DNA of 64,000 bases from Solenopsis invicta (taxonomy: Eukaryota > Arthropoda > Insecta > Hymenoptera > Formicidae): NCBI RefSeq assembly GCF_016802725.1, contig NC_052664.1, forward strand, positions 15,334,405-15,398,404, in the 5' to 3' direction. The notes beneath the pieces were generated by a model. It was not told where the DNA came from. It made no database searches and worked only from the letters and a program-made list of their open reading frames with translations. A program made the position numbers and the translations under genes. Below, in pieces: positions 40,879 through 52,662 of this stretch; the stretch's first letter is position 1; each line of letters opens with the position of its first letter.

Positions 40879-41814
40879 TTTTATTGTGCTTGGATAATTT
40901 CAAAAGTTAAAAATATTTTGTCTAAAAGAAATAAAGAATTAACAACTAAAAAATCTAGTAATGCTGATCTTGGAGAAAAATCAAAATTATATTTATTACA
41001 TCAACTAGCGTGACCTCATACATGATATGATTTGAATAAAAAATGCAGTAACTAATTACCGTGTGACGAGATACGTGTAACTTCTTTTTTTTAATATTGT
41101 AATTATCTGAAATCTATTTCACACTATTATCATTCCGTGCCGCAAATTATGTTTGCGACACGGAAACATGATTATGTGTGTGAAGTCTATTTGTGAATAG
41201 ATTATATAAGTGTAGTATTTAATTAATACATCATTTAGTACTTTATTATGTTGCATTTACTTAATTTTATACATTTATTACGTACAAAATATTGCATGCC
41301 ATACCTCTGTTTTAATAATTGCTACAATTCTTTTAACATAACGTACATAAATATCAAAAACAAATTAACTATTAATTATTTTTTATATGCCATTCTTTTT
41401 TTATAAGGTATTAAAATAAAGTCAATAATCTAATTAACTTATATAAATGTAATTATTTTATGAATTAAATATAAATGATATTCTTAGATAATAATAAATA
41501 CATTAATTAATAATCTTAATAAAGAATATATGCACTTGTACAAAAGTACAGATTAATCTTCTACAATAATTTTTTATTATTGTATGATTATTTTACTGTC
41601 TTTGATTTTTAAAATTTATTTAGCAAAATGCCGCATTTATTTGCTACTTAACTTAATATTTTACTTAATATGCTAATAACGTTTATTAATATGCAAATAA
41701 CATTTATTAACATGCAAATCGTGAAAATAATTTTGAATTGATAGATTAGCGAAAATATAAAAATAGCTTCGAGCGTATATACTCTTTAATGTATGAAGAA
41801 TACTTTCAGATTAA

Positions 41815-42335
41815 TTACTGACGTTTAGAGTAGTGACCACATTTTTTGCATAATTTTCTCTTGTCATCGTCTTCTTCGTTTTTTTTTCCATTAATTTCTT
41901 CCTCGAAATTTGAACAGCGGTAAATCGCCTGTATAAGATCGATGTCCAATAGCAGTTATAGTTTCACTTCTAGAACCTACATCGGTCGAAACAATAGTCA
42001 CAGTGTTGTCATTCATTATCTTCAGCATCGACATTGGTAAACGAATCATTTGTCACTGTATAACTTGAGCCGCTCTTTGAGACGAACGATACTCTTAATT
42101 GTTCCGGAATTATCAGAATTCTCAAAATTTTTGTAAATATTGAATATCTATAAGAAGCGTATAAAAATCTAGGATACTTTTTTATCCATTTATTATTTAT
42201 TGAAATATCGCATCATTATCAAATTCATCCATTGTATCTACATATATCGGATATTGATTTGCATAATCTAGCAACTTCATCCTCTTTCATTAATAGTAAC
42301 TCGGAAGAAATATTCGAGAGTGGACGGCTGTAAAC
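41815..42335 (-). pseudogene. Weak coding-like relic, possibly of a transposon
   Basis: Three short minus-strand frames look more protein-like than chance AT-rich DNA: about 42335-42230, with SSELLLMKEDEVARLCKS; 42049-41891, 52 codons ending GDLPLFKFRGRN; and 41950-41815, with the acidic stretch KKNEEDDDKRK followed by CKKCGHYSKRQ and a stop. The last carries a CxxCGH group like half a zinc-binding site. The pieces are in different frames with stops between them, so this is either a decayed transposase or short exons of an unknown gene. No family was recognised. Confidence 0.25.
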
Positions 42336-42459
42336 AAACCCCTAAGAAACAATATCGAAATTGAAGATAATTAAGTGATATTTCGTGTCAAAACCAAAGG
42401 CATCAAAAAATATAAAAATAAAAAAAATTTAAACTAAAGTTATAAAAGCTCACGAATTT

Positions 42460-42645
42460 TTAAAACATATAACAAGAAAGTCAACGAGACTACGCTAAGT
42501 GATGGGGAGAAGTTCTCTTTTGATGTAATTTATTAAGGATGACTCAAAATCGGGTCGAAACGTTCTTTTTTAAATAAACGAAAGATTTATGAACACGCAT
42601 CAACAACTGCGTAGACTCTCATTGCCCTTCTTTTATATGTTTTTA
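42460..42645. mobile_element. Inverted-repeat element with internal hammerhead-like motif, copy 2
   Basis: The ends share AAAACATATA in inverted orientation plus a further ~20 bp ending in CTACGC. The inner motif at 42533-42564 has a 5-bp stem GACTC/GGGTC followed by GAAACGTTC. The right part (ACTCTCATTGCCC) matches the same position in the copy at 1960-2141 (ACTCTCATTAGCC), so the two are related. Confidence 0.5.
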
Positions 42646-43691
42646 ATTATTTAAACATATCTTTAAACATACCTGAACAAGATCCATATAAGAATCTAAA
42701 TGAAAATTGCTTGCCTGACATTGATACGGAACGAGCATTTAATTCGGCCACTTGATATCTTTAAATAATATTAAAAATTTATATTATTTTTAAATAATAT
42801 TAAAAAAGGAATTTTTTAGTACCAAGATAAATTTTATTATTTTTTATAATTTATTAAAATAAATTTTATTATTATTTAGTTTTTAATTTTTTAGTATTAA
42901 AAATTAAATAATATTAACAAAGAAATTTTTTAGTTCTAAATTTGCCCGAGCACCTAATTTTTTAAGATGTCTTTTCTCTTGTGAACCAATCACGCAACCG
43001 ACTTCTAAGTTTTATAATATATACTCTTAAATTATTTTCCATTTTTTTTTAAATTTTCTGCCGAACAGTTCAATTTCGGACTTTAAATTAATTTTGGTGG
43101 AAAACTAGCTTAATAGAGGTAAAAAAATTACATGATTGGTACCCTGAAGTATAAAGCTAACAACAAAAATGGATTTAATTAAAGCAAAACTGGGTAAAAC
43201 TGATTATAACCGGGTAATTTTGATTAAATATGAAAAACCTGGGTTTTTACTACTCTATATGATAATAACAATTAACAAATTCAAATTTTAGGAAAAATCT
43301 CCCAAATTCCTGGTAGCTCTGCACTCAACTCTATTCGCGCTGTATTGAATACCCCTATGCCAAATACAATCACGCGTGCAGTACGGCGCGTATAACAGCA
43401 CACGCACATATCTCATTTAAATCAGTTTGAATATTTGAACGCGCGTCGCGCGTTAGGAGATGTAAAAATTTGCTTTAAGCCAACCACACGCATTTATGTA
43501 TGCTTGTCATGTCAACCGAAACATGTGTACCGTATTTGCGATAACTGTGTAGTTTTATCTAGACGTTTCGATTTGCGCACAAACTTGTGTTTGTGCGTTC
43601 ATACTTGAACGTGTGCGGCTTTACATATTTCGCGCTGTTTAATCGCCCAACAAAATGTACGCATGGTACAGTGCTGGGAACGTCTACGTAC

Positions 43692-43916
43692 AACTAGAAT
43701 CACACATGATTCCATGACACATCATTTCTTGAATGGTTAGTTTGCTTGCTGCTGTGCATGGATCAAAGGTCATTTTACATTAGTCGCAAGTCGATCGCAA
43801 TAATTCCATTGACGCTTCTGATTGACTGTCGCAATTAAAGCAGAACGATTTTTAATGTAAGCACAGAAATACGCAAGCTAATCATTCAAAAAATCATGCA
43901 TTGTGATTCCAGCTTT
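43692..43916. mobile_element. MITE-like element, copy B of the same family
   Basis: Shares TTAGTCGCAAGTCGATCGCA-like and TTGACGCTTCTGATTG-like inner sequence with copy A at 18.7-18.9 kb, and has matching, more decayed inverted ends (CTAGAATCAC and GATTCCAGCTT). Confidence 0.6.
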
Positions 43917-46464
43917 GCAGACGAATTGGGCCAATCGGAGACTATCGGAGTTCTGTATTAATCGAGATGTTTATGTGATACCGATATGTTAATTATTATC
44001 GAAAATGTTAGATTGGGAATGAGTGATTGCGCTCGTTGTGCCTCTTCACGATAAGAAATCGTCTCTCTATACAGATATAAAGCCAATCAAGGAAATTTTA
44101 TCGATTTTTTATCGTTACAATTTTTTATAATGCTAATGATAACGTCACGATTGGGGAACAATCACTTTTGGACAATCACAAGTAACTCGTTATCATTATT
44201 AAATTTGGACCAGACTTACAAAACGTCTAAAGTAAATTAATTTATACATTTAATATTAATTTATAATCTAAATAAGAGAACACTATACACACAAATAACG
44301 TATTTAAAAATAATTTGATTGAACATTCTGTGACAAGCAAGCACAAATTTCAGGAGATGATATTTGTGATACAAAACTTATTTAGTTATGTTTACGTTAC
44401 ACAATATTTTTTCAGAAATAAGCCACTATTTTTTCATAGAGTTAAAAACAAAAAATTGCTATTGAATCTAACGATTCAGTCTTGAACGAGATTGGTGGAT
44501 TACTGTTAATCCGTAATTAATACTTCCCCCCTGCGCCAAACGAAACGAAATAAGTGCGTCACTAACGTTGTGCTAACTCATCGTACGTTACGTCACAGCG
44601 AGTCTCATCTGGTTCGAAATATGACTGGCACGTCATTATCACATAATTAACAGCTAAATTTCTAGTGACAAAAATGGTTAACCAATTTTGAGAAATTAAT
44701 ATTGGTTTTTACTTATTTATGTACATACATAAAATGCTTGCTAGACGAAATGTATAGTTCAATTTGATTAAAATATGTTTAATTAAAACATAAAAATTGG
44801 TTCTGTCTCAGTGACGTACAAAAAACGCATTTCTGCGACTTTGCGACTAAAACAACACGTCTCTGTTGCAAGTAGAGTTAATAGATTAACTTTTAAATAG
44901 GTGATTTACTAATTTATTGTTTTAATTAAATTTAAATGCATAACTTTATGAGATAGGGAAATGTAAAAATAATGAATTTTAAGATTTTAACTACGGGACA
45001 AAATAATTTAAATTGAGTTTTGTTGCTAATTTGAAAGTACGAAATATTTATTTATTTACCGGTTGTAATTCTTAGATCAATTATTATTCTTAGATCGATG
45101 TAAGACATTATTCTTAGACGTTATTATTCTTAGATTTATGTAAGAAATTGTTTTTCTTACTACTACTGCTTCCAGCAGTATAAACTCAATTAGTTTCATT
45201 TGATAGTGAATCGTTAGAATTAATTGTAGATTTTGACTCTGCAAAGAAATATTTCTCTGTGATGTTTCAGAAAAAAATATTGTGTAATGTAAATGCAATA
45301 TTTGGTATAACAGCATTACATAACAGCATTACAAATATCTATAATAAAGTATGCGTCAAAAGAAAATGCGACTCTCTTTTCACCACTATTATGTTTATTG
45401 AATTTGACACAGTGATGCCATCTATTGCATTATAGAAATATCATTTTTAACGAAGTTGTATCAGTAGTTCTATATTCTTATTTATTGTATTAAAAATATT
45501 AAAATAATAATATAAAAATAAATAGTATGAAAGAGTCTACGTTCTATTTCATATTAGTTGTGAAAATCGCATTTTTTTGGCGCATACTATATGTCCATAT
45601 ATAATGACACATAATTATACATATCAACGAGAAAACTTAAAATATTCTATTACCTTTACTAATGATCTAGTGTCTTAATTTTTGCGCTCACCATTTAAAG
45701 TACGACTGCTCATGCCATGATTACACTTAAAGTATTGCTTATTTCTGTAATTACCAAAGCAATCACCTATTTAATTCAATTGGGCGTCAACGTTGCTTGA
45801 CTTTAAAAATCGTATGGAACACTTCGCGATAATCCATAAACACCTTTGTTTATGAATAAGTGTTTGTGACAAATTAGTTTAATAAATGTGGTCAGAAAGA
45901 AAAAATATGTATAGTTAAAATATACTTTTTTTATAAGTATATATAAAATTACAATTTTTATATTGATTTTTACATATGCGGAATAGCATGTGAAATAACT
46001 TACGAAAGGCCTGTTTTTGTTGTGCTTAAAAAAAAGTAAATAAAATAGATATTATTTTTTATAATTTTTTTAAGCAAAACTGATAATGTTAGTTAAAATT
46101 ATATCACGCAACGATAATATATAAAAAATTAAATTTAAATCGGTTAAGTAAAAACGCGTAGTGTCATTTGTAAAACATTATATGTATAGTCCTGTATCGA
46201 TAATACAGAGTGTGATGTTTCATGTTTTGACATTAAAAATATAAAATAACTTAGTAAAATGCTATATTTAATAACAAAAATATTAGACACAATGGAAACT
46301 TTTTATGTGATTACTACTGGGTGGAGAAAAAGACGATTCAAATAAAAGTTTTTGGGAGTTTTCTAAATATGCAAAATAGCATGTAAAATAATTTTTCTCT
46401 TTAAATATAACACATTAAATATACTGAAAAAAAGTCAAAATATTAGCAATTTTGGATGTGTGTG

Positions 46465-46469
<5 letters not shown>

Positions 46470-46512
<43 letters not shown>
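46470..46512. repeat. (AT)n microsatellite
   Basis: Uninterrupted AT run of about 42 bp. Confidence 0.95.
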
Positions 46513-46524
<12 letters not shown>

Positions 46525-47307
46525 TAAATATAGCTAAGATTTAATTCTTGTACGTGTATAAATGTAAATTATTTTGTATTTATATATAAATATATATGTA
46601 ATAAGCAGTACTTATGTATCAATAAGTAAAAGAACAGTATTATGTAAAATTATATCTAATAGTAAATAAATTATATATAATAGATTATACTACATATATA
46701 GTATTATTATATAATTTTATATAATTAAATATGAAATATAACAACATTTTTAGACGTGTTCAACGTACAGCGAATCGATTTGCTGGATCATAGTATCAAG
46801 AGTAGACTTATCAGTCTGATTTAAATTAAAGACGTTATTTAAAAAGTAATTTATAAATTATAATTATTTAATTTAAAAAATTCTGTAACTTTTAAAATAA
46901 ATCAATCTGATAATCATGAGACTATTTTATTATCTATCGAATTAATGAACTTTTTTATATAATACATATCTGGAAGAATGTAATGCTTTTAATTTTGATT
47001 TAAATTGTAAATTATATGTAAATTACATGGATGAAGATTAAAACAAAATAATTTATGTTTTACGAAAGATAATAATTATCATAGAACTGAGCACAAAATT
47101 GTGTTTGCTTTATTTTCTTGTTAATATTTCTAGGAAATAACAATGTATCTCATTAACTATTCATTTCATATTTTTATTTTGTATACGTATCTGCTGCTTT
47201 ATTCTTACGTCAAGGAATATAAATGATTCAATGAAGTTGTTTACAATCCTTAACCTAAGATTATGCAGAAGTATTTTACTGACATTTTTTCTTGGTATAA
47301 AGAAACC

Positions 47308-47309
<2 letters not shown>

Positions 47310-47347
<38 letters not shown>
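47310..47347. repeat. (AG)n microsatellite
   Basis: Uninterrupted AG run of about 38 bp. Confidence 0.95.
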
Positions 47348-47350
<3 letters not shown>

Positions 47351-48489
47351 TCGCGTTTTTATTTGAAAACAATAATTCTGATAACATTAATGTATAATAT
47401 TGTTTTTTTAAATAATTTTTTATTTGTACAAAACAACAAATATGTAAATAATTATTAATTTTAGAATCTGTTGAATAATTTTTATTGACAGAAGATTAAT
47501 AACGAAAATGAGTTTCAGAAAATCGCGATAACGTTTTGCTACTTTTACATTAATGTTTTAATCATATATAACGAAAACGAATTAAGTAATGTAGTTGTAA
47601 TTAAGTATTGATGAACATTATCGCGTTTTATTCATTTTACGTATTTGAATTTAAAAGATTAAATTAATTAATTTTTAATTAAGATAAATATGTACTTGTA
47701 ATTATAATTTACGATGTATATTAATATTGTAAATAGAATATTATTTAATTTAATACATTTAATAATAAATTGGCTCAAAGATCTTATAAATTATTTGGAC
47801 ATAATTTTATTTTAAATTTAGTTTTTATTTAACATATTCGTTACGCTACAAATATTATCAAAAATATAATAAAATAATAATGTTATAGCTAATTTAGTTT
47901 AATTAACTCAACAAATTAAAATTAAATAATTAAAAAATAATATAATAGTAAACGTTAAATTGTGTGATTAATTATTTATATTTATTCAATTTTATTTACG
48001 TTCAAAACTAGTTAAGCAAAAAAGAGTCAAGATTCAAGAAAGCGTTAAGAAAAGTTAAAAAACAAGTTTGATTGAGATGTTGAATAAAAAACAATACATT
48101 AATATATAAAATTAAATTAGTGCAGTATATTTTCACTTTGCTCCATCATCATCAACTGCTAAATAAAAACGTAGATATATATACTTAATCAGGAATAGTA
48201 AACGTTAAAATAAAAAGAAGAAAACAAGTCACATTTAAGATTGAACGCATAGAAATAACAGCAAGAATATAAATAATAATTTATAACAAATACACTTGAT
48301 AGCAAAATTAAGGGATTACATATTCTGATTCTGAAAAATAAGCGTAATTAAGAGAGTGTAACTTTATCAAAAATGATCGTAAAAAATTTTTTTTTAATGC
48401 ATTTTAAAGTTTAAAATCTTTAGTTTTGAGATTGATAAGTAGTTAAACGATTTACAGATTGTTTACGAAGTTACGCGGATTCAAATGGG

Positions 48490-48846
48490 GATGCGTCAAA
48501 TCTTAAAAATTTTTTACAAACTTTGCAAAACTCTACAACGCGAAATAAAAATTGCACGCAAATACGGTTTACAGCATTTGAAAGAGTGGATTTTTACCTT
48601 TAATTTGCGTTTTTGTTGAGCTTTGTACGATTTTTTTTCACTGAGCTAAGCAACATTGAAACAAAAATGGTTCCTTTTTTTAATGTTGAATAAATCGGTG
48701 AATAAAAATCGTATAATGCTCAACATAAGTACGCAAATTAAAGATAAAAATTCACGCTTTCGAACGCTGCAAAGTGCATTTGTGTGTAATTTTTAATTCA
48801 CGTCAAATAAACTCGCAAAATTTGTAATAAATTTTGCCGCATTCTT
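48490..48846. mobile_element. Long hairpin element, ~357 bp
   Basis: Two arms of about 170 bp around a centre near 48667. Shared blocks in order: TTTACAAA, AAATTGCACGCAAAT / AAATTACACACAAAT, CTTTAATTTGCGT and ACGATTTTT. No coding capacity. Confidence 0.65.
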
Positions 48847-49264
48847 ATTTTTATTTGTATAGCTCCATAAAAAATTAGTATATGTTTTCAAAGTCGATAT
48901 TAAAAGTGTATGTAAAAACATTAAGCTATAAAATGCATTTTGAAACATTTGATTTATCATTTTTGTTGATTTATCATGTTACACTTTTTTTTCGAGAGTA
49001 ACTGTTGGTGATTCTTTAATTTCGTTGTTGGACGCTCATATAATCTTTATTTGTCGATATTTGAACTTTGTGAAAAAAAAATTATAAAACGATTTTAAAA
49101 TATTAATTACAATATTATTAATAAAGTTATTGTATATAAATATAAATGAAGAACGATAATATCATCTAATGTTTTAATGATTTTTTAATTTAAAATAAGT
49201 GCTTGCATACAATAAATATAGTATAAAGCAAAAATAAATCACATATCTCATTAGAAAACTTGCG

Positions 49265-49270
49265 TTTATT
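49265..49270 (-). terminator. Poly(A) signal of the MAPEG gene
   Basis: AATAAA on the minus strand about 75 bp after the stop codon. Confidence 0.5.
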
Positions 49271-49342
49271 TCTTTACATAGATTGTTCGTTAGTAGAATA
49301 ACAATGTATCAACAATTTTTTTTTTCATTCTTATTCTTTTAA

Positions 49343-52300
49343 TTAATTTAGTAGAGTTATCATAGAGTATCTAACTGCAGCAATTGTGCATATATAAGTC
49401 AAAATGCAATATAATGTTACATGTAAAAAAATTTTCCAACGAACAGACATGTCTAAAAGTTGCATGTACACTAACGTATACAATATACTGGTTAATGCAA
49501 AGCTCGGTATTAAGAGCTTCACCGTAGAATTACATGTCTCGACATTTAACCAGAGCGGTGTAAGAATAGTAAAAGGAAGAATAGTCTCAAGATCGTGTCG
49601 GTGAGCAAGCCGTATGCGAACCACGTCAGGATGGCCATCGCCAGTTGGACATAAAATTATGTCCGGTTTTTTTGTCATCCACATCCTATCTTCCTCACTG
49701 TGAATTACCTGTGCAATCAATCAAATAGGCCGATTAAATTGGAATGCTAATTTTGATTGATCCGTATAAATAATAAAATCATAACTGGAAAAAAAATTAA
49801 GACTAGATTTATTTGTTCACATTTTAGCGACAGTATTTCTATGCTTATTTAAGAAAAAGAAAGGTTACGGAGGCATGGTTGTAAAAATTTATATATTTGG
49901 AATAAAAAAATATCTCTCTTTTTATTAACATTTCTATTACGAAAGAAAGGTTTACGCGCGCTTGAAAGCTTTTATTTCATACACATAAGTTCTCTCTCTT
50001 TTTTTTATTCTCTTTTTCTCATTTTTTTATATTTTATTGTTTGTTGTATATTATCGAATATTGTATGCGAGGAAAAGATGTACTTTGAGATTATGACAAA
50101 ATTTAATTAGAAATTTTCTCAAACCGATTTAATTTGCATTCCAATATCTGGATAAACATCAGATTCCGAATTGTATTGGGACGATAATTTAAAAGCTCAT
50201 TGAAATTTTACTACAGAGTTTCGCTATGTTTACAAATTTTGAAGGAAAATTATGAATTTGCTTTAAATTGCAATTTTCTTTTAATTATATTTTAATTATG
50301 TTTGATTAAATTATAAGGAAAGTTTGTCCACACTTAAAAATTTAATAATAATTGTAAGTACTCTTAAAATAATATCAAACATTGTCTTTTGTTTATTTCA
50401 TAAATAATTTAAATATTTAAAAGTTTGTAATTATTCAACATCTAATATATTTTTTGTTATTAATGCACAATATTTTTTAAATATGCGTTTATCTCAACAG
50501 TATTTGTCAATTAACGAGATCTATATTTTTACGTCATAGTGTTTATTATGTTTGCGTAATCTACTTGAATCACTGATTGTAAGTAAATAAAAATACAATC
50601 TGCAAACAAAACCAACTGATTACTTTAAGGAGATACATTATAGATTTTCTCCGAACTATTGGAATGTCTGAAAATGAATGAAAATTACATTACGTGTGAT
50701 AGCTGACACATTCGTTTCATATTTCTCGCATATTTCACATTTAAATCTTATAATATAAACAAGTAGAATTTAGTACTCAATTTTTGGTTATTTTAACCCA
50801 GCGTTAAATAAATAAAAATACAATTCTAATAATTATAATAATAACTAATTCACTTTTAATGGAACATACAACAAACAATTTAGTTTTATTTTTTATACTT
50901 CATTTCAGATTTTACATAAATTTTATTTATTCAACTTTCATTCTTTAAGTATAAAAATTTTAACGTAATTTTAATTTAATTTATATATATATTTCTCTAA
51001 TTTTAACTTGAGATAAATTTTATTTTTTGTTTCTTCAAAAAAAATTATATAATCACAATTTGAAACTAAAATTATTTTTGGAATTTCATCATTACAATAG
51101 AAATGTCGGATGTAATGTTAAATAGTATTTCCAATCAACACGTACGACTGTAATTAGTTATCAATTGACAGTTATATACAAATCACATAACATTGAATTG
51201 CGGATTTGGAAAGTTAGAAATTTCATTAATATTAAGCGACTATCATAATGCTAATTAACATATGTGATTGTGATTTTTGATTATAATCCATATTTACTTT
51301 AGTATTACTATTTAATTTTTCAAAGTATCTATTTTTTATCAAAAATAATTATTGTGCTATAAATGAATATTAAAAAACGTCGAATCTTAATTGAGGGAGT
51401 TTGTTAACTTTATGATGATTTGCATTACTAACGAACTATTGAAAGTGACGGATAAAATTCAACGCGATTGACCAATTTGTGTCATTTACGATTTCAAAGC
51501 GCACGTAAATAAAGTACCGATGTAATAATAACAAACATAAATAAAATGCTGAGATTACTGAATTAAGAGAAGTATTAGTTAACGTAAAATGTAAGATTGC
51601 AATTAACTATTTTTTTCACAATATCGTCGCGAAACATTTTCTAGTAAATATTAATTAAACAATAACAAAACAATAAATTCCAATGAAAAATACATTTACA
51701 AATACATACAAATTAAATATACATAAGATTATATATATATATACGTAATCTGTAAATAATAATATGTAATTTTTTTTATTTGTATATGACTGAATAATGC
51801 AAATTCATTTGCAATTTCTGCATATGTGCATATTATTATTTTCTTGATAATAAAAAATATGACAATAACAAAAGATTTGACAATTAATTAAACTATGCAA
51901 ATATATAATTAACAAGGAATTACACAAGTATTAAATTTATGCCAATATGTTTCAACTTTAAATTTTATAAATTTCTTTTGTGCTGAACAATTTTTGTGCC
52001 GATAAATTTGATCAGCAAAATAAATTTTTCTGGCACGTCACATTTTTAGACAAAATGGCGTCAAAGAGGTAAAAAACGATAAACTTTAAAAAATAATCAT
52101 TTTTCTAAAAATTGTGACGTGCTAGCTAAATTTGAATAATCGATTTGTTAGGCAAAAATAATTATTCACACTCGAGAGAAAATTTCAAATTTTATTGAAC
52201 AATGTGTATAATGTGGTAGAATATTTATATTTAAATGAATATATTTCTAAAACAAAGAAATCATATCTAAAGTAACCAAAGTGTATTTTAAAGCTAAAAG

Positions 52301-52610
52301 TTGATACTTTTGTGCTGAAAAGTTTAGAAACAAATGTGTTATTAATGTTATGAAAATTTTTAAAAACGTTGTTTTTAGCCACTTTTATATCATTTTTTTC
52401 AAAATTTTATCCTGATAGCCAAATTTAGATAATTCATGTTTAGTAAGCAAAAGTATATCTGATGACTATTAACATTCGAGAAATGAAATAATATTGAATG
52501 TTTTTTTTAATTTTGACCATTGGATTTTTTGCACAAACAGTATGTTTTTTTGAGCTGAAATAAGGAATAAATTTAATAATAAAAGTATCTAGACCGATAC
52601 ACACGCGTGC

Positions 52611-52662
<52 letters not shown>

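Larger units (their letters stand above)
40164..49342. other. Long AT-rich intergenic or intronic region
   Basis: Nine kilobases without a convincing gene. It contains a 27-bp tandem duplication (40825-40878), a coding-like relic (41815-42335, minus), an inverted-repeat element with a hammerhead-like motif (42460-42645), a MITE copy (43692-43916), AT and AG microsatellites and a long hairpin (48490-48846), each listed separately. If the donor at 40164 is real, part of this is its first intron. Confidence 0.6.

Noticed and set aside
47231..47458. 75-codon open frame
   Set aside because: Runs through an AG microsatellite (Arg-Glu repeat).
51990..52600. Possible CRISPR-like array
   Set aside because: Units are ~300 bp and diverged, and the genome is eukaryotic.
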